Shown here in pieces: positions 7,519 through 15,173 of a stretch of DNA of 16,036 nucleotides. Where the stretch lies: assembly GCA_904502245.1 (NCBI GenBank), contig CAJGDN010000019.1, forward strand, positions 1-16,036, given 5' to 3'. The translations under genes and the position numbers were made by a program. The notes beneath the pieces are model-generated. The model saw nothing but the letters and a program-made list of their open reading frames with translations, was not told where the DNA came from and did no database searches. Numbering within the stretch: the first letter of the stretch is position 1; each line of letters begins with the position of its first letter. This stretch comes from an uncultured Alphaproteobacteria bacterium. GTDB lineage: Bacteria > Pseudomonadota > Alphaproteobacteria > Rs-D84.

Positions 7519-8889
7519 TTAATCCAATGTTCGCAAACTGATTCTTTCTTCATCTACGATAACAAGTTTCCCCATATTGATATTAAAGCGACGCGCCGCA
7601 TTAAATGCATCACGCATACCAAACAATTCATTATCATAAATTGGGAATACGCCACGCGCCAGGCACAACTGATTCGCAATCACAGATTCATTACATACTG
7701 CGATAACTGGAATATCAGGTTTACGACATGAAATTTCAGTCGCTGTAATTGTATCGCGTGCAAAAACAACAATTGCAGACGCCTTGTTCAAATATGCCAT
7801 AGACGCAACAGAACGCGACCAATCATTTTCAGGCACATTTTCAACACGCGACCAATCGTATGGATTGGCAATAGTATCACTGTCAGCATGTGATAAAATG
7901 TTCGACATCGTATCAATTACATTCACAGGATTCATACCAATCGTCGTTTCTTCGGATGTCATGGATGAATCTGCACGCAGGTATGCAGTGTTTGCAACGT
8001 CTGTAATTTCTGCACGTGTTGGAAATTCGCTGTTAACCATTGAGCCCAACATTTGTGTTGCAACAATTACTGGTTTATTCATTTTGCGACATTCACGAAT
8101 GATATGGCGTGAAATTGCAGGAACTTCGGCATATGGAACCTCAACCGCCAGGTCACCACGCGCAATCATAATACCGTCCGCAATCGCTGCGATATCTGTG
8201 ATGCGTGCAACTGCATTTGGACGTTCAATCTTGGCAATAATTTTGATTGGGTGCGATGTACGTTCGGTAATAAAATCACGAACTTCGGCAATATCTTCTG
8301 GTTTTTGAACAAATGAAATTGCAACCCAATCTGGATTTTTTGTAATCGCATATTCCAGGTCTGCACGGTCTTTTTTCGTCAGAACAGATGTTGCAATTTC
8401 AGTATCCGGTAAATTAAATCCACGACGCGACCAAATTTCTGTACCACGAATAACTGTTGCATCAACTTTTTCTGGAGATGCAAATTCAACACGCATTTCA
8501 ATTTTACCATCGTTTAACAGAATACGATCACCAACCTTTAACGAACCCAGAACATCCGCATCTGGTAACTGAACACGTGATGAGTTACCAGGGGTATCAT
8601 CTGTATCAAATGTAAACTTTTGCCCGATTTCCAATGGATATTTATCTTCGGTTTCAAAATTACCGATACGATGCTTTGGTCCCTGCAAGTCAATCATAAC
8701 TGCAACTGGTATATTCAATTCATTCGAAATTTCACGTATCATATCAATCTTGCGCCCTTGAACATCACCAGTATCATGACTAAAATTCAAACGACACATG
8801 TTAACCCCCGCCTGAATCATGCGGGTCAGTGTCTCTCTGTCTTCGCATTTTGGACCAATCGATGCAGTAATTTTTGTAAATCTTTTCAT
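7519..8889 (-). CDS. pyk: Pyruvate kinase
   Basis: Pyruvate kinase converts phosphoenolpyruvate and ADP to pyruvate and ATP. The 456-residue protein is slightly short for the family (about 470) but shows the active-site elements: RLNFSHDT (33-40; Arg33, Asn35, Ser37, His38), KIE (220-222; the PEP-side lysine and metal-binding Glu), ARGDLAVE (243-250; metal-binding Asp246) and VATQMLGSM (276-284). It diverges at strict positions: DLQGPKHRIG where IR is usual, GDLAVE for GDLGVE, and LRADSSMTSEET where DGADAVMLSGET is typical. Catalysis therefore looks possible but the enzyme belongs to a divergent branch. A ribosome site (GGGAA, 7 bases before the ATG) supports the start. It is monocistronic, with a promoter overlapping that of gapR. 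Confidence 0.92.
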   Translation of the reverse strand: MKRFTKITASIGPKCEDRETLTRMIQAGVNMCRLNFSHDTGDVQGRKIDMIREISNELNIPVAVMIDLQGPKHRIGNFETEDKYPLEIGQKFTFDTDDTPGNSSRVQLPDADVLGSLKVGDRILLNDGKIEMRVEFASPEKVDATVIRGTEIWSRRGFNLPDTEIATSVLTKKDRADLEYAITKNPDWVAISFVQKPEDIAEVRDFITERTSHPIKIIAKIERPNAVARITDIAAIADGIMIARGDLAVEVPYAEVPAISRHIIRECRKMNKPVIVATQMLGSMVNSEFPTRAEITDVANTAYLRADSSMTSEETTIGMNPVNVIDTMSNILSHADSDTIANPYDWSRVENVPENDWSRSVASMAYLNKASAIVVFARDTITATEISCRKPDIPVIAVCNESVIANQLCLARGVFPIYDNELFGMRDAFNAARRFNINMGKLVIVDEERISLRTLD

Positions 8890-8918
8890 ATCAATATTCC
8901 CGTGTTAAATTTGTTTCC

Positions 8919-8946
8919 TTGATTTTTACGTTTTATGGTATATCAT
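8919..8946 (+). promoter_or_regulatory. Predicted promoter of gapR-RNHCP operon
   Basis: TTGATT (8919-8924), a 16-base spacer and TATCAT (8941-8946) precede gapR; the leader would be about 25 bases. The -10 overlaps the -10 of the opposing pyk promoter. Confidence 0.4.
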
Positions 8947-8965
8947 AAGTTTTATAAATAAACAA
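8937..8965 (-). promoter_or_regulatory. Predicted promoter of pyk
   Basis: On the minus strand TTGTTT (8965-8960) and TATACC (8942-8937) are 17 bases apart, giving a leader of about 40 bases. It shares DNA with the divergent gapR promoter. Confidence 0.45.
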
Positions 8966-8978
8966 GGGGAAAACAGAA

Positions 8979-9227
8979 ATGAAACAGGCAAATCATGGCG
9001 CAATTGATAATCAGCAATTGGTCAGCATTATCGAAAGAATTGAAAAGTTAAACGAAGATACAGCGGCAATCGCAGCAGATATCAAAGAAATTTATTCTGA
9101 GGCAAAATCCGCAGGGTTTGACCCAAAATACATTCGCCAGATGATACGTCTGCGCAAATTAGATCCAGATGAATTGGACGAAGCGGATGAATTAACCCAG
9201 ATGTATCGTAACGCATTGGGGATATAA
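8979..9227 (+). CDS. gapR: GapR nucleoid-associated protein (DUF2312)
   Basis: The 82-residue protein matches GapR, an alphaproteobacterial chromosome-structuring protein that encircles overtwisted, AT-rich DNA ahead of forks and transcription units and stimulates type II topoisomerases (known for Caulobacter). The sequence shows a coiled-coil helix (residues 11-45, with LVSIIERIEKLNEDTAAIAADIKEIY as its pattern) and the signature EAKSAGFDPKYIRQMIRLRK in two stretches (41-60), which carries the basic DNA-contacting residues. The acidic tail helix (61-82) is also typical. AGGGG about 9 bases before the ATG supports the start. Its stop codon TAA shares one base with the ATG of the next gene, so the two are translationally coupled. 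Confidence 0.93.
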   Translation: MKQANHGAIDNQQLVSIIERIEKLNEDTAAIAADIKEIYSEAKSAGFDPKYIRQMIRLRKLDPDELDEADELTQMYRNALGI

Positions 9228-9541
9228 TGAAGGGCTTTATACGAACAATCGAAGATTTTAACTGCGCCCATTGTGGCGCAGTTGTTCATGGCAATGGATA
9301 CACTAACCACTGTCCCAAATGTCTGTGGTCACGACATGTGGATAATAACCCAGGCGACCGCGCCGCAACATGTGGCGGAATGATGCGACCAATATCTGTG
9401 GAAAGCGATGGCGCACGATTTGTCATTACACACAAATGCGAAATTTGCGGCAAAGAAAAACGTCAACGCACATCTGATGAAGATGATATGAACGCAATTA
9501 TCGAATTGTCGCAAAATAATTCTTTTATTTTTGGAAAATAA
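9227..9541 (+). CDS. RNHCP-domain zinc-binding protein, function unknown
   Basis: The 104-residue protein carries the RNHCP domain, a family of unknown function named after its Asn-His-Cys-Pro core. Here the core reads TNHCPKCLWSRHVD (26-39), followed by GDRAATCGGMMRPI (43-56). Metal ligands can be read as C13/C16 with C29/C32 and C49 with C71/C74 (CEIC), so two zinc sites or a split treble-clef are likely. No membrane or signal segment is seen; it should be cytosolic. Because its ATG overlaps the gapR stop, it is probably produced with GapR and could act on nucleic acid, which is inference only. It ends at a bidirectional hairpin. Confidence 0.85.
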   Translation: MKGFIRTIEDFNCAHCGAVVHGNGYTNHCPKCLWSRHVDNNPGDRAATCGGMMRPISVESDGARFVITHKCEICGKEKRQRTSDEDDMNAIIELSQNNSFIFGK

Positions 9542-9568
9542 AAAAACGCCCAATCGGGCGTATTTTTA
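9541..9568. terminator. Bidirectional terminator between RNHCP gene and RND pump gene
   Basis: ACGCCC (9546-9551) and GGGCGT (9556-9561) close on AATC, flanked by an A run on the left and T run on the right, so it can act on both converging transcripts. It repeats the core of the pyk and tRNA-Gln terminators. Confidence 0.85.
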
Positions 9569-9573
9569 TTTTA

Positions 9574-12500
9574 TTACTTTTTCCATTTTGGACGCCAATG
9601 ACGTGCGCGCTCGACCAAGAAGAACAAAGCCGGTGTCAAGGCGAACGTAAATATCAAGCTAGCCAACATACCACCAATCAATACCGCCCCCATGGCAACC
9701 TTCATACCGTCAACTGACCATAATTGCGGCACCATACCAGCGACAATTGCAATTGACGTCATCAGAACCATGTTCTTTTTATCCATTAATTCTGACCACA
9801 ATGCATCAAATGGTTTTTCACCAGCATTAACACGGTTTATCGTTGGTTCCAAAACCAAAATATTATTATTAACTACTAATCCAACCAACATAACAAACGC
9901 CAACATCGCACCAATGTTCATAGTTGCACCAGACAAGAACATCATAATGAACACACCGGCAAAACTGGTCAAAATTGATGTCGCAATAGTAAATGGATGC
10001 GCCAATGAATTCAATATCGCCGCTAATAACATAAATGTCAGAATTGTTGCCAACAAGAATGCACGACCAATTTCCGCCGCAGATTCTGCCTGGGTATCAG
10101 ACATACCACCAAATTCAGTATAATAGCCCGACGCCCATTCAATTTTGTTTAATTCTGATTGAATTTTTTTCTGAACAGGTCCCATTGTAGACTTGCCAAT
10201 ATTAATATCAATTTCAGTATATCTGTTTTTATTTTTACGGCGAATTTCTGGCGTCGCGCGTTCCGTTTTTATTGTACCCAATGATGATAACGCAACCATT
10301 CCCTTTGGGGAATTTACATACACATTATCAAACAAGGCCGCAGTTTTAAATGGACGCGCAAATTCTAGAATAATTGGATATTCTTCGCCGTTTTCTTTGT
10401 ATTTATAATCGTCATTACCAAACAAAGCCGTACGCAATGTTGTCGCGGCATACGAATTTTGGATGCCCCAGAAATTCATTTTTTCTTGATCTGGAACAAA
10501 CTGGGTTTCCATTGCAGGCAACTGCTGGGCACGAACTGCCGATTGAACCTCTGGTATTTGGTTTACAATATCAATGATTTGCGCAGCATATTTTTCACGC
10601 ATCGCATCATCTGGACCAAATATATTTAATACCAAGTCAGAAGATACACCAGATGACATAGCTTCGCCTGCACGAATTTGAATTTCTGCGTCCGCAATAT
10701 TTGATATCGCTGGTAAAATTTGTTGGGCTAGTTTCTTGTCAGAAATATCACGTTCAGAAACATCAACCAATTCAACCGTTACTGTTACGTTTTGCAGACC
10801 GCGTTCACCAATCTTAATCGTAGTTGATTTTACCTGGGGGAATTCAGTCAAAGCATGTTCTATGCGACGCGCAATTGATTCTGACTTTTCAAACGTTGCC
10901 CCCATTGGCGCACGCGCAGTGATTGTAATTTCATTCGCATCTGTCGATGGCTGAAATTCATTGCCAACAAATTTCATCAACATTGTAGACGCAATAAATA
11001 TTGCCACCATTAACCCAACAACGCGCCATGGATGTGATGATTGATATTCATACCAGCGACGCAAACCAGTGCGCGCGACCGTCTTGACTTCGTGAGTTAA
11101 CTGTTTCTCTTTTTTTGTTTTCTTGTTTTTTGATAGACGCAAGAACTTGGCAATCATCATTGGTGTTAATGTGAACGAGAACATTAATGATAATAATGTC
11201 AGGTACACAACAGTCATACCAAACTGCACCATGAACTGACCAACAATTCCGCCCATAAACGCCAATGGTAAGAACACTACTACGTTTGTACCAACACCCG
11301 CCAAAACAGAAACCGCAACCTTTTTGGTTCCATCAATCGCAGCATCTTCGGGCGATTTACCAGAATGCAATTCTTGCAGGGCAGATTCAATCAAAATAAT
11401 CGCATTTGATACCAATGTTCCCAATGCAGAAGAATATGCCAACAATGTCATTGCATTGATTGTAAAGCCATCATTGCTCATAAAGAAGAAGCCTGCAACC
11501 AACGACGCTGGAATTACAACACCTGCAATAATTGTAGAACGACCATTGCGTGTAAATATCAACAAAACCAAAACTGTCAGCAAAACACCTAATACAATAC
11601 TGTTAATCGTGCTGTTGGTTTCATCAGATACAGCAACAGAAGAATCAGATGCAATTAACATTTCTGCACCCGGGAAATGACGCGCCAGGTCGGCGGATAA
11701 TTCTGGCATGCGTTCACGCAACGCACGTGAAATATTTATCGCATTACCGTCTGATGATTTTACAACAGACGCAACCACAACAGATTCGCCATTATAACGC
11801 GCCCCAGTTTCAATATCACGCGCTTCATCGGCAATTGTTGCAATGTCTGACAATTTAAAATTATCCCCTTCGACAGTGGTTAAACGCAGATTCGCAATTT
11901 CATCAACAGATGCAAATTCACCGATAAAGCGAACGTTTGATGAATCAATCTTGCGCTCAATTTTACCCCCGGGAACGTTTAAATTATGTGCACCAAGCGC
12001 CGCAACAACGTCCATAACCGTAACACCACGCGCAGCCATCTGGTCAGGATTCATCGCAACGCGAATTGCGCGTTCGCGACCACCAAAAACAGAAACACTG
12101 GCAACACCACGAATTGCAGTAATTTTATTTGACAGAATATTATCAACATATTCTTCTAAATCGCGTGCATCTGCACCGTGCAGAACAATGTCAACCACAG
12201 ACTGTTGCAGCGGATTTAGCTTTTCAACAACAGGCTGATTCATATCTTCGGGAAATTCTGATATCAATGAATCCAGTTTAGTTTTTATTTCCGTCGATTT
12301 GTCATTAACATTTACCCCTAAGTTAAATTCTGCCATAACGTATGCACTGTTTTCATACGCGTATGATGTCAAATTCTTTAATTCAGACACTTCTGATATT
12401 GCGTCTTCGGCACGTTTGATAACCTGGGATTCAATTTCTTCGGGGGATGCACCAGGATACACAAAGGTTGCCGTCACCATCGGAAAATCAACAGATGGCG

Positions 12501-12603
12501 TACGTTCAACATTCATTTTCGGAAATGAAACAAAACCTAATACAACCCAAACTAAAACAAACATTAATGTCGTTATCGGACGACGAACAAAAAACTTTAA
12601 CAT
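9574..12603 (-). CDS. RND (HAE1/AcrB-type) efflux permease with altered proton-relay residues
   Basis: The 1009-residue protein has the full RND plan: TM1 at about 10-27, a large periplasmic loop, TM2-7 (about 330-480), a charged cytoplasmic linker (490-505), a second periplasmic loop (550-840) and TM8-12 (about 848-998). The N-terminal RRPITTLMF and YPGASPEEIESQV (49-61) are typical of the HAE1 group, which exports drugs, dyes or detergents through TolC-like channels. AcrB uses Asp407 and Asp408 in TM4 (LVDDAIV); here the aligned motif is LVSNAII with Ser399 and Asn400. The TM10 lysine (Lys940) aligns with Asn912, as in many related pumps, and the RPILMT arginine region reads KNMVLMT. The reading frame is uninterrupted. 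It lies last in the marR operon, 3 bases after the adaptor, with GGGGG upstream of the ATG. Substrate unknown. Confidence 0.93.
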   Translation of the reverse strand: MLKFFVRRPITTLMFVLVWVVLGFVSFPKMNVERTPSVDFPMVTATFVYPGASPEEIESQVIKRAEDAISEVSELKNLTSYAYENSAYVMAEFNLGVNVNDKSTEIKTKLDSLISEFPEDMNQPVVEKLNPLQQSVVDIVLHGADARDLEEYVDNILSNKITAIRGVASVSVFGGRERAIRVAMNPDQMAARGVTVMDVVAALGAHNLNVPGGKIERKIDSSNVRFIGEFASVDEIANLRLTTVEGDNFKLSDIATIADEARDIETGARYNGESVVVASVVKSSDGNAINISRALRERMPELSADLARHFPGAEMLIASDSSVAVSDETNSTINSIVLGVLLTVLVLLIFTRNGRSTIIAGVVIPASLVAGFFFMSNDGFTINAMTLLAYSSALGTLVSNAIILIESALQELHSGKSPEDAAIDGTKKVAVSVLAGVGTNVVVFLPLAFMGGIVGQFMVQFGMTVVYLTLLSLMFSFTLTPMMIAKFLRLSKNKKTKKEKQLTHEVKTVARTGLRRWYEYQSSHPWRVVGLMVAIFIASTMLMKFVGNEFQPSTDANEITITARAPMGATFEKSESIARRIEHALTEFPQVKSTTIKIGERGLQNVTVTVELVDVSERDISDKKLAQQILPAISNIADAEIQIRAGEAMSSGVSSDLVLNIFGPDDAMREKYAAQIIDIVNQIPEVQSAVRAQQLPAMETQFVPDQEKMNFWGIQNSYAATTLRTALFGNDDYKYKENGEEYPIILEFARPFKTAALFDNVYVNSPKGMVALSSLGTIKTERATPEIRRKNKNRYTEIDINIGKSTMGPVQKKIQSELNKIEWASGYYTEFGGMSDTQAESAAEIGRAFLLATILTFMLLAAILNSLAHPFTIATSILTSFAGVFIMMFLSGATMNIGAMLAFVMLVGLVVNNNILVLEPTINRVNAGEKPFDALWSELMDKKNMVLMTSIAIVAGMVPQLWSVDGMKVAMGAVLIGGMLASLIFTFALTPALFFLVERARHWRPKWKK

Positions 12604-12606
12604 ATT

Positions 12607-13221
12607 TTATATCCCCCATGTATTATCTTGGATTGAAACTTTGTCACCTGCATTAACCGCAGACAGTATTACAATGTCACCTGAATTCAGACCAGACGCA
12701 ATGTATGCGGTTTCTGAATCTTGACGGGCAATTGTAATATTACGTGACGTAGCAATACCATTTTGAACAATTAAGACAGTGTTATCTTTTATCGCATATA
12801 GCGGCACAAAAAATCCATTCGCATTAAATTCTGCATAATGCAAGCCATCGGCAACATCACGTGTACGAACAACAAACATACCGGTATTTAAATCAATCCT
12901 GCGAGATACAGAAACAATTTCTCCACTACCTACGTGTTGACCTGTGTGCAATTTTTCTGCACGGTCACCTGTTACATATGCGCGATTATTCTTAATCGCC
13001 AACGGTTCGTATAACACACCATTTTTTTGTTCCATTTTTAACGTGTACACAGGCAAACCAACATCTGCCGCCATACGCGATGCATTATATACCTGGCGCG
13101 CATTTTCAGATGCAACCACACCAAAACGAAACACAACCCAACCAATCATCAGAAACGCCAATCCTGCATGCATAAAGTGCTTAAAGCGTTTGCTGTTTAC
13201 TATATCATTTAATTTTTTCAT
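12607..13221 (-). CDS. Short periplasmic adaptor (membrane-fusion) protein of the RND system
   Basis: The 204-residue product has an N-terminal membrane anchor (about 15-35, HFMHAGLAFLMIGWVVFRFG) and a periplasmic part resembling the beta-barrel and membrane-proximal domains of membrane-fusion proteins: AYVTGDRAEKLHTGQHV (81-97), IDLNTGMFVVRT (109-120), FFVPLYAIKDNTVLIVQNG (137-155) and ASGLNSGDIVILS (175-187). Adaptors are usually 350-400 residues, with a lipoyl domain split by a coiled-coil hairpin; there is no room for these here. Position supports the assignment: 2 bases after the tolC-like stop and 3 bases before the pump ATG. Since those neighbours abut it directly, no frameshifted remainder can lie next to it. 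It may be a reduced adaptor, or an accessory subunit if a full one is encoded elsewhere. Confidence 0.72.
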   Translation of the reverse strand: MKKLNDIVNSKRFKHFMHAGLAFLMIGWVVFRFGVVASENARQVYNASRMAADVGLPVYTLKMEQKNGVLYEPLAIKNNRAYVTGDRAEKLHTGQHVGSGEIVSVSRRIDLNTGMFVVRTRDVADGLHYAEFNANGFFVPLYAIKDNTVLIVQNGIATSRNITIARQDSETAYIASGLNSGDIVILSAVNAGDKVSIQDNTWGI

Positions 13222-13223
13222 CT

Positions 13224-14555
13224 TTATTCACCCAACTTTCTTACTGTTTCCGCTGACATTAAAATTTTATATTTTGTGTTTAACAGAGCTAAATCCAATT
13301 GATACAGCCCCGCCGACACTTCGGCCAATTCAACCGCAGATGTTTGACCAGATGCAAAACGATTCTGGGACAAGGTGTATGTTTTTGCCGCCAGATTTCG
13401 TGCATTTTCCAACGACGCCAAATTATCACGCAAATGATTATATTGACGCACTGCATTGTTGTATTGTTCCGTCGTTATCTTTTTTGCCTGGGCCAAGTCT
13501 TGGCGGGCAGCTTCGGCGTTCATGGCATCAATTGTTGCATTTGCACGATTTAATCCGCCATTAAAGATTGGCATTTGTAATGCAACACCCCACGATGCAG
13601 ACTGACCACCTTTTTTATCAAACAAATGACCAATATCGCCCGACATTGATGAATATGTATAGGACGCAGTTGCCGCCAATGTTGGATAATTATTTGCACG
13701 CTGGGAACGCGCCAGACGTTCATACATGTTTGCCTGTTCGTTCAAGATTTCCCACTGGGGCGTCGTTGTTAATTTTTTTGCATCCAATACAGAAAAATCA
13801 GATGGAAAATCATCTGTCAGAATCAACGGTTCATCAACATCAATTCCAGCCAATATTTTTAACATACGATACGCAGTATCACGATCGAAATGCGCGTCAG
13901 AAACATTAATTTCTTTGGTCGCAATATCAGATTCTATCTTTAATAAATTACTGCGATTGGCACGACCAGCAGATGTTAATTTGCGTTTTGCAGCACGCGC
14001 ATTTTTCAAATCATTTTCTGCCAACGTAACAACTTTTTCAGTCATCTTGGCCGTCCAGTACAATTCGGTGGCCGCATAGCGCACTTCGCGACGGGTTAAC
14101 TCCTGGGATTTTTCTGCCATCTTTACCGCAGAACGAACAGACTTAACCGCGTTACCAATTTTTCCAAATGTATAAATTGGTTGCGTCAATGTCAGACCCG
14201 CCTGGAAAATATTGTCTGGAATTTCGAATGCAACAGATTGACCTTTTAGCATTTCTGCAATTATCCCGCCCATCGATGGTGACAATTCAACCTTTTGTGA
14301 TTCAGATGGATTTTCAACGTTTACCATATTCATGTATGATGCAGAACCATCTAATTTAAACCACCGGTTTGCATTGGCCGCATCTAGTGATGCCTCGGCC
14401 TTGGTCAGATTTGCGTTTGCTTTTTTTAAATCATGTGATTCAGATATAATTTTCTCAACCGCGTCATTCAACGATAAATCAATCGCAAATGATGGCACAG
14501 ACATAAACAGTGCGCAAAAAACACCTGCAAATGATGCAATTTTTATTTTATTCAT
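13224..14555 (-). CDS. TolC-type outer-membrane efflux channel
   Basis: The 443-residue protein is an outer-membrane factor forming the trimeric exit duct of tripartite pumps. A signal peptide (1-24) ends in PSFA; there is no lipobox cysteine, so it resembles TolC rather than the lipidated OprM. Two repeated halves are visible: SLNDAVEKIISESHDLKKAN (28-47) starts the first, and the second begins near 265 (PQWEILNEQANMYERLARS). Each has long alanine- and asparagine-rich alpha-helices and a beta segment (FQAGLTLTQPIYTFGKI, 117-133; WGVALQMPIFNGG, 322-334). The motif RFASGQTSAVELAEV (399-413) near the C-terminus is characteristic. Its ATG lies inside the end of marR (8-base overlap), implying coupled translation. 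Confidence 0.93.
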   Translation of the reverse strand: MNKIKIASFAGVFCALFMSVPSFAIDLSLNDAVEKIISESHDLKKANANLTKAEASLDAANANRWFKLDGSASYMNMVNVENPSESQKVELSPSMGGIIAEMLKGQSVAFEIPDNIFQAGLTLTQPIYTFGKIGNAVKSVRSAVKMAEKSQELTRREVRYAATELYWTAKMTEKVVTLAENDLKNARAAKRKLTSAGRANRSNLLKIESDIATKEINVSDAHFDRDTAYRMLKILAGIDVDEPLILTDDFPSDFSVLDAKKLTTTPQWEILNEQANMYERLARSQRANNYPTLAATASYTYSSMSGDIGHLFDKKGGQSASWGVALQMPIFNGGLNRANATIDAMNAEAARQDLAQAKKITTEQYNNAVRQYNHLRDNLASLENARNLAAKTYTLSQNRFASGQTSAVELAEVSAGLYQLDLALLNTKYKILMSAETVRKLGE

Positions 14556-14997
14556 TTTTCAACTCCACCTTCTTTAAAATATCACGCATCGTGCGCAACG
14601 AATCCGTCAGACGCGATTCGTCTTCGCGTGACAGACCAGAAAAAACATGTTCAATCCCAACACGAAACATGTCCATTGCCATGGTTGCCAATTCTGCCCC
14701 ACGTTCCGACACACAATACCATGTGTTACGACGATCATCTTCGTCAATTGTACGAATCACCAACCCATCCGCTTCCAGACGACGAAATGCCGCACACAGA
14801 TTCGGCGCAGAAACACGCTCACGACGCGCAATGTCTTTTAATCTGGCACGACCACCATTATGCAGACGCACCAAAATCGACATTAATTGGCGCGGATAAC
14901 CAGTCGATTCTACACGCGATAAACGTACGCAATCGCCAATCTTGTCTAATGTCCAAATATTTTCTTCCATTAAACGAACAAATTCCTTGCGCGCCAT
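14548..14997 (-). CDS. MarR-family transcriptional regulator of the efflux operon
   Basis: The 149-residue protein is a dimeric winged-helix regulator. The DNA-binding domain covers about 37-100: helix LKDIARRERV (53-62), recognition helix SAPNLCAAFRRLEADGLV (63-80), and the wing with RTIDEDDRRNTWYCVS (82-97), whose DxRR-type motif is typical of MarR. Flanking N- and C-terminal helices should make the dimer and ligand pocket. Such proteins usually repress efflux genes and release DNA on binding small phenolic or hydrophobic ligands. It is first in the operon, preceded by AGGAG at good spacing, a near-consensus promoter and a palindrome at the expected start of transcription, so it probably represses itself and the pump (inference). 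Confidence 0.9.
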   Translation of the reverse strand: MARKEFVRLMEENIWTLDKIGDCVRLSRVESTGYPRQLMSILVRLHNGGRARLKDIARRERVSAPNLCAAFRRLEADGLVIRTIDEDDRRNTWYCVSERGAELATMAMDMFRVGIEHVFSGLSREDESRLTDSLRTMRDILKKVELKNE

Positions 14998-15034
14998 TTT
15001 AAACTCCTATATAATAAATTTGATTTCAGAATTC

Positions 15035-15049
15035 ATTAAAAGTTTTAAT
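15035..15049. promoter_or_regulatory. Candidate MarR operator
   Basis: ATTAAAA (15035-15041) and TTTTAAT (15043-15049) form a perfect 7-bp inverted repeat with a 1-base centre. It begins one base after the -10 box and covers the predicted transcription start of marR, a typical place for an autorepressing MarR dimer. The arms are AT-only in an AT-rich region, so chance cannot be excluded. Confidence 0.45.
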
Positions 15050-15050
15050 C

Positions 15051-15078
15051 ATTATATATTTTAACGAATTTATTTCAA
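15051..15078 (-). promoter_or_regulatory. Strong promoter of the marR-efflux operon
   Basis: On the minus strand TTGAAA (15078-15073), a 16-base spacer and a perfect TATAAT (15056-15051) lie about 53 bases before the marR ATG. It is the best promoter match in the window, which suits an operon kept off by a repressor. Confidence 0.7.
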
Positions 15079-15124
15079 GCACATTTTTAAAAAATTTTCA
15101 ATCTGGATAATTCTGTTTGACTTT

Positions 15125-15130
15125 TATAAT
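15125..15130 (+). promoter_or_regulatory. Possible -10 box for the HD-domain gene
   Basis: A perfect TATAAT lies 43 bases before the chosen start codon; no convincing -35 element is seen upstream. The 176-base gap between marR and this gene otherwise holds the marR promoter and operator and AT-rich sequence. Confidence 0.35.
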
Positions 15131-15173
15131 AATCTGCGCGACATTTAACCAGTTGCACATGGTGATAAAAACA

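Noticed and set aside
12607..13221. Short adaptor as a frameshifted standard adaptor gene
   Set aside because: The flanking genes lie 2 and 3 bases away, leaving no remnant sequence, and the frame is open throughout; an old in-frame deletion cannot be excluded.
12944..13564. 206-codon open frame on the plus strand across the adaptor and channel genes
   Set aside because: It spans two well-supported minus-strand genes and shows no recognisable domain.
15117..15173. TTG-initiated N-terminal extension of the HD-domain protein
   Set aside because: The extension lies over the probable -10 box, its residues are not domain-like, and an ATG at 15174 gives a sensible start.
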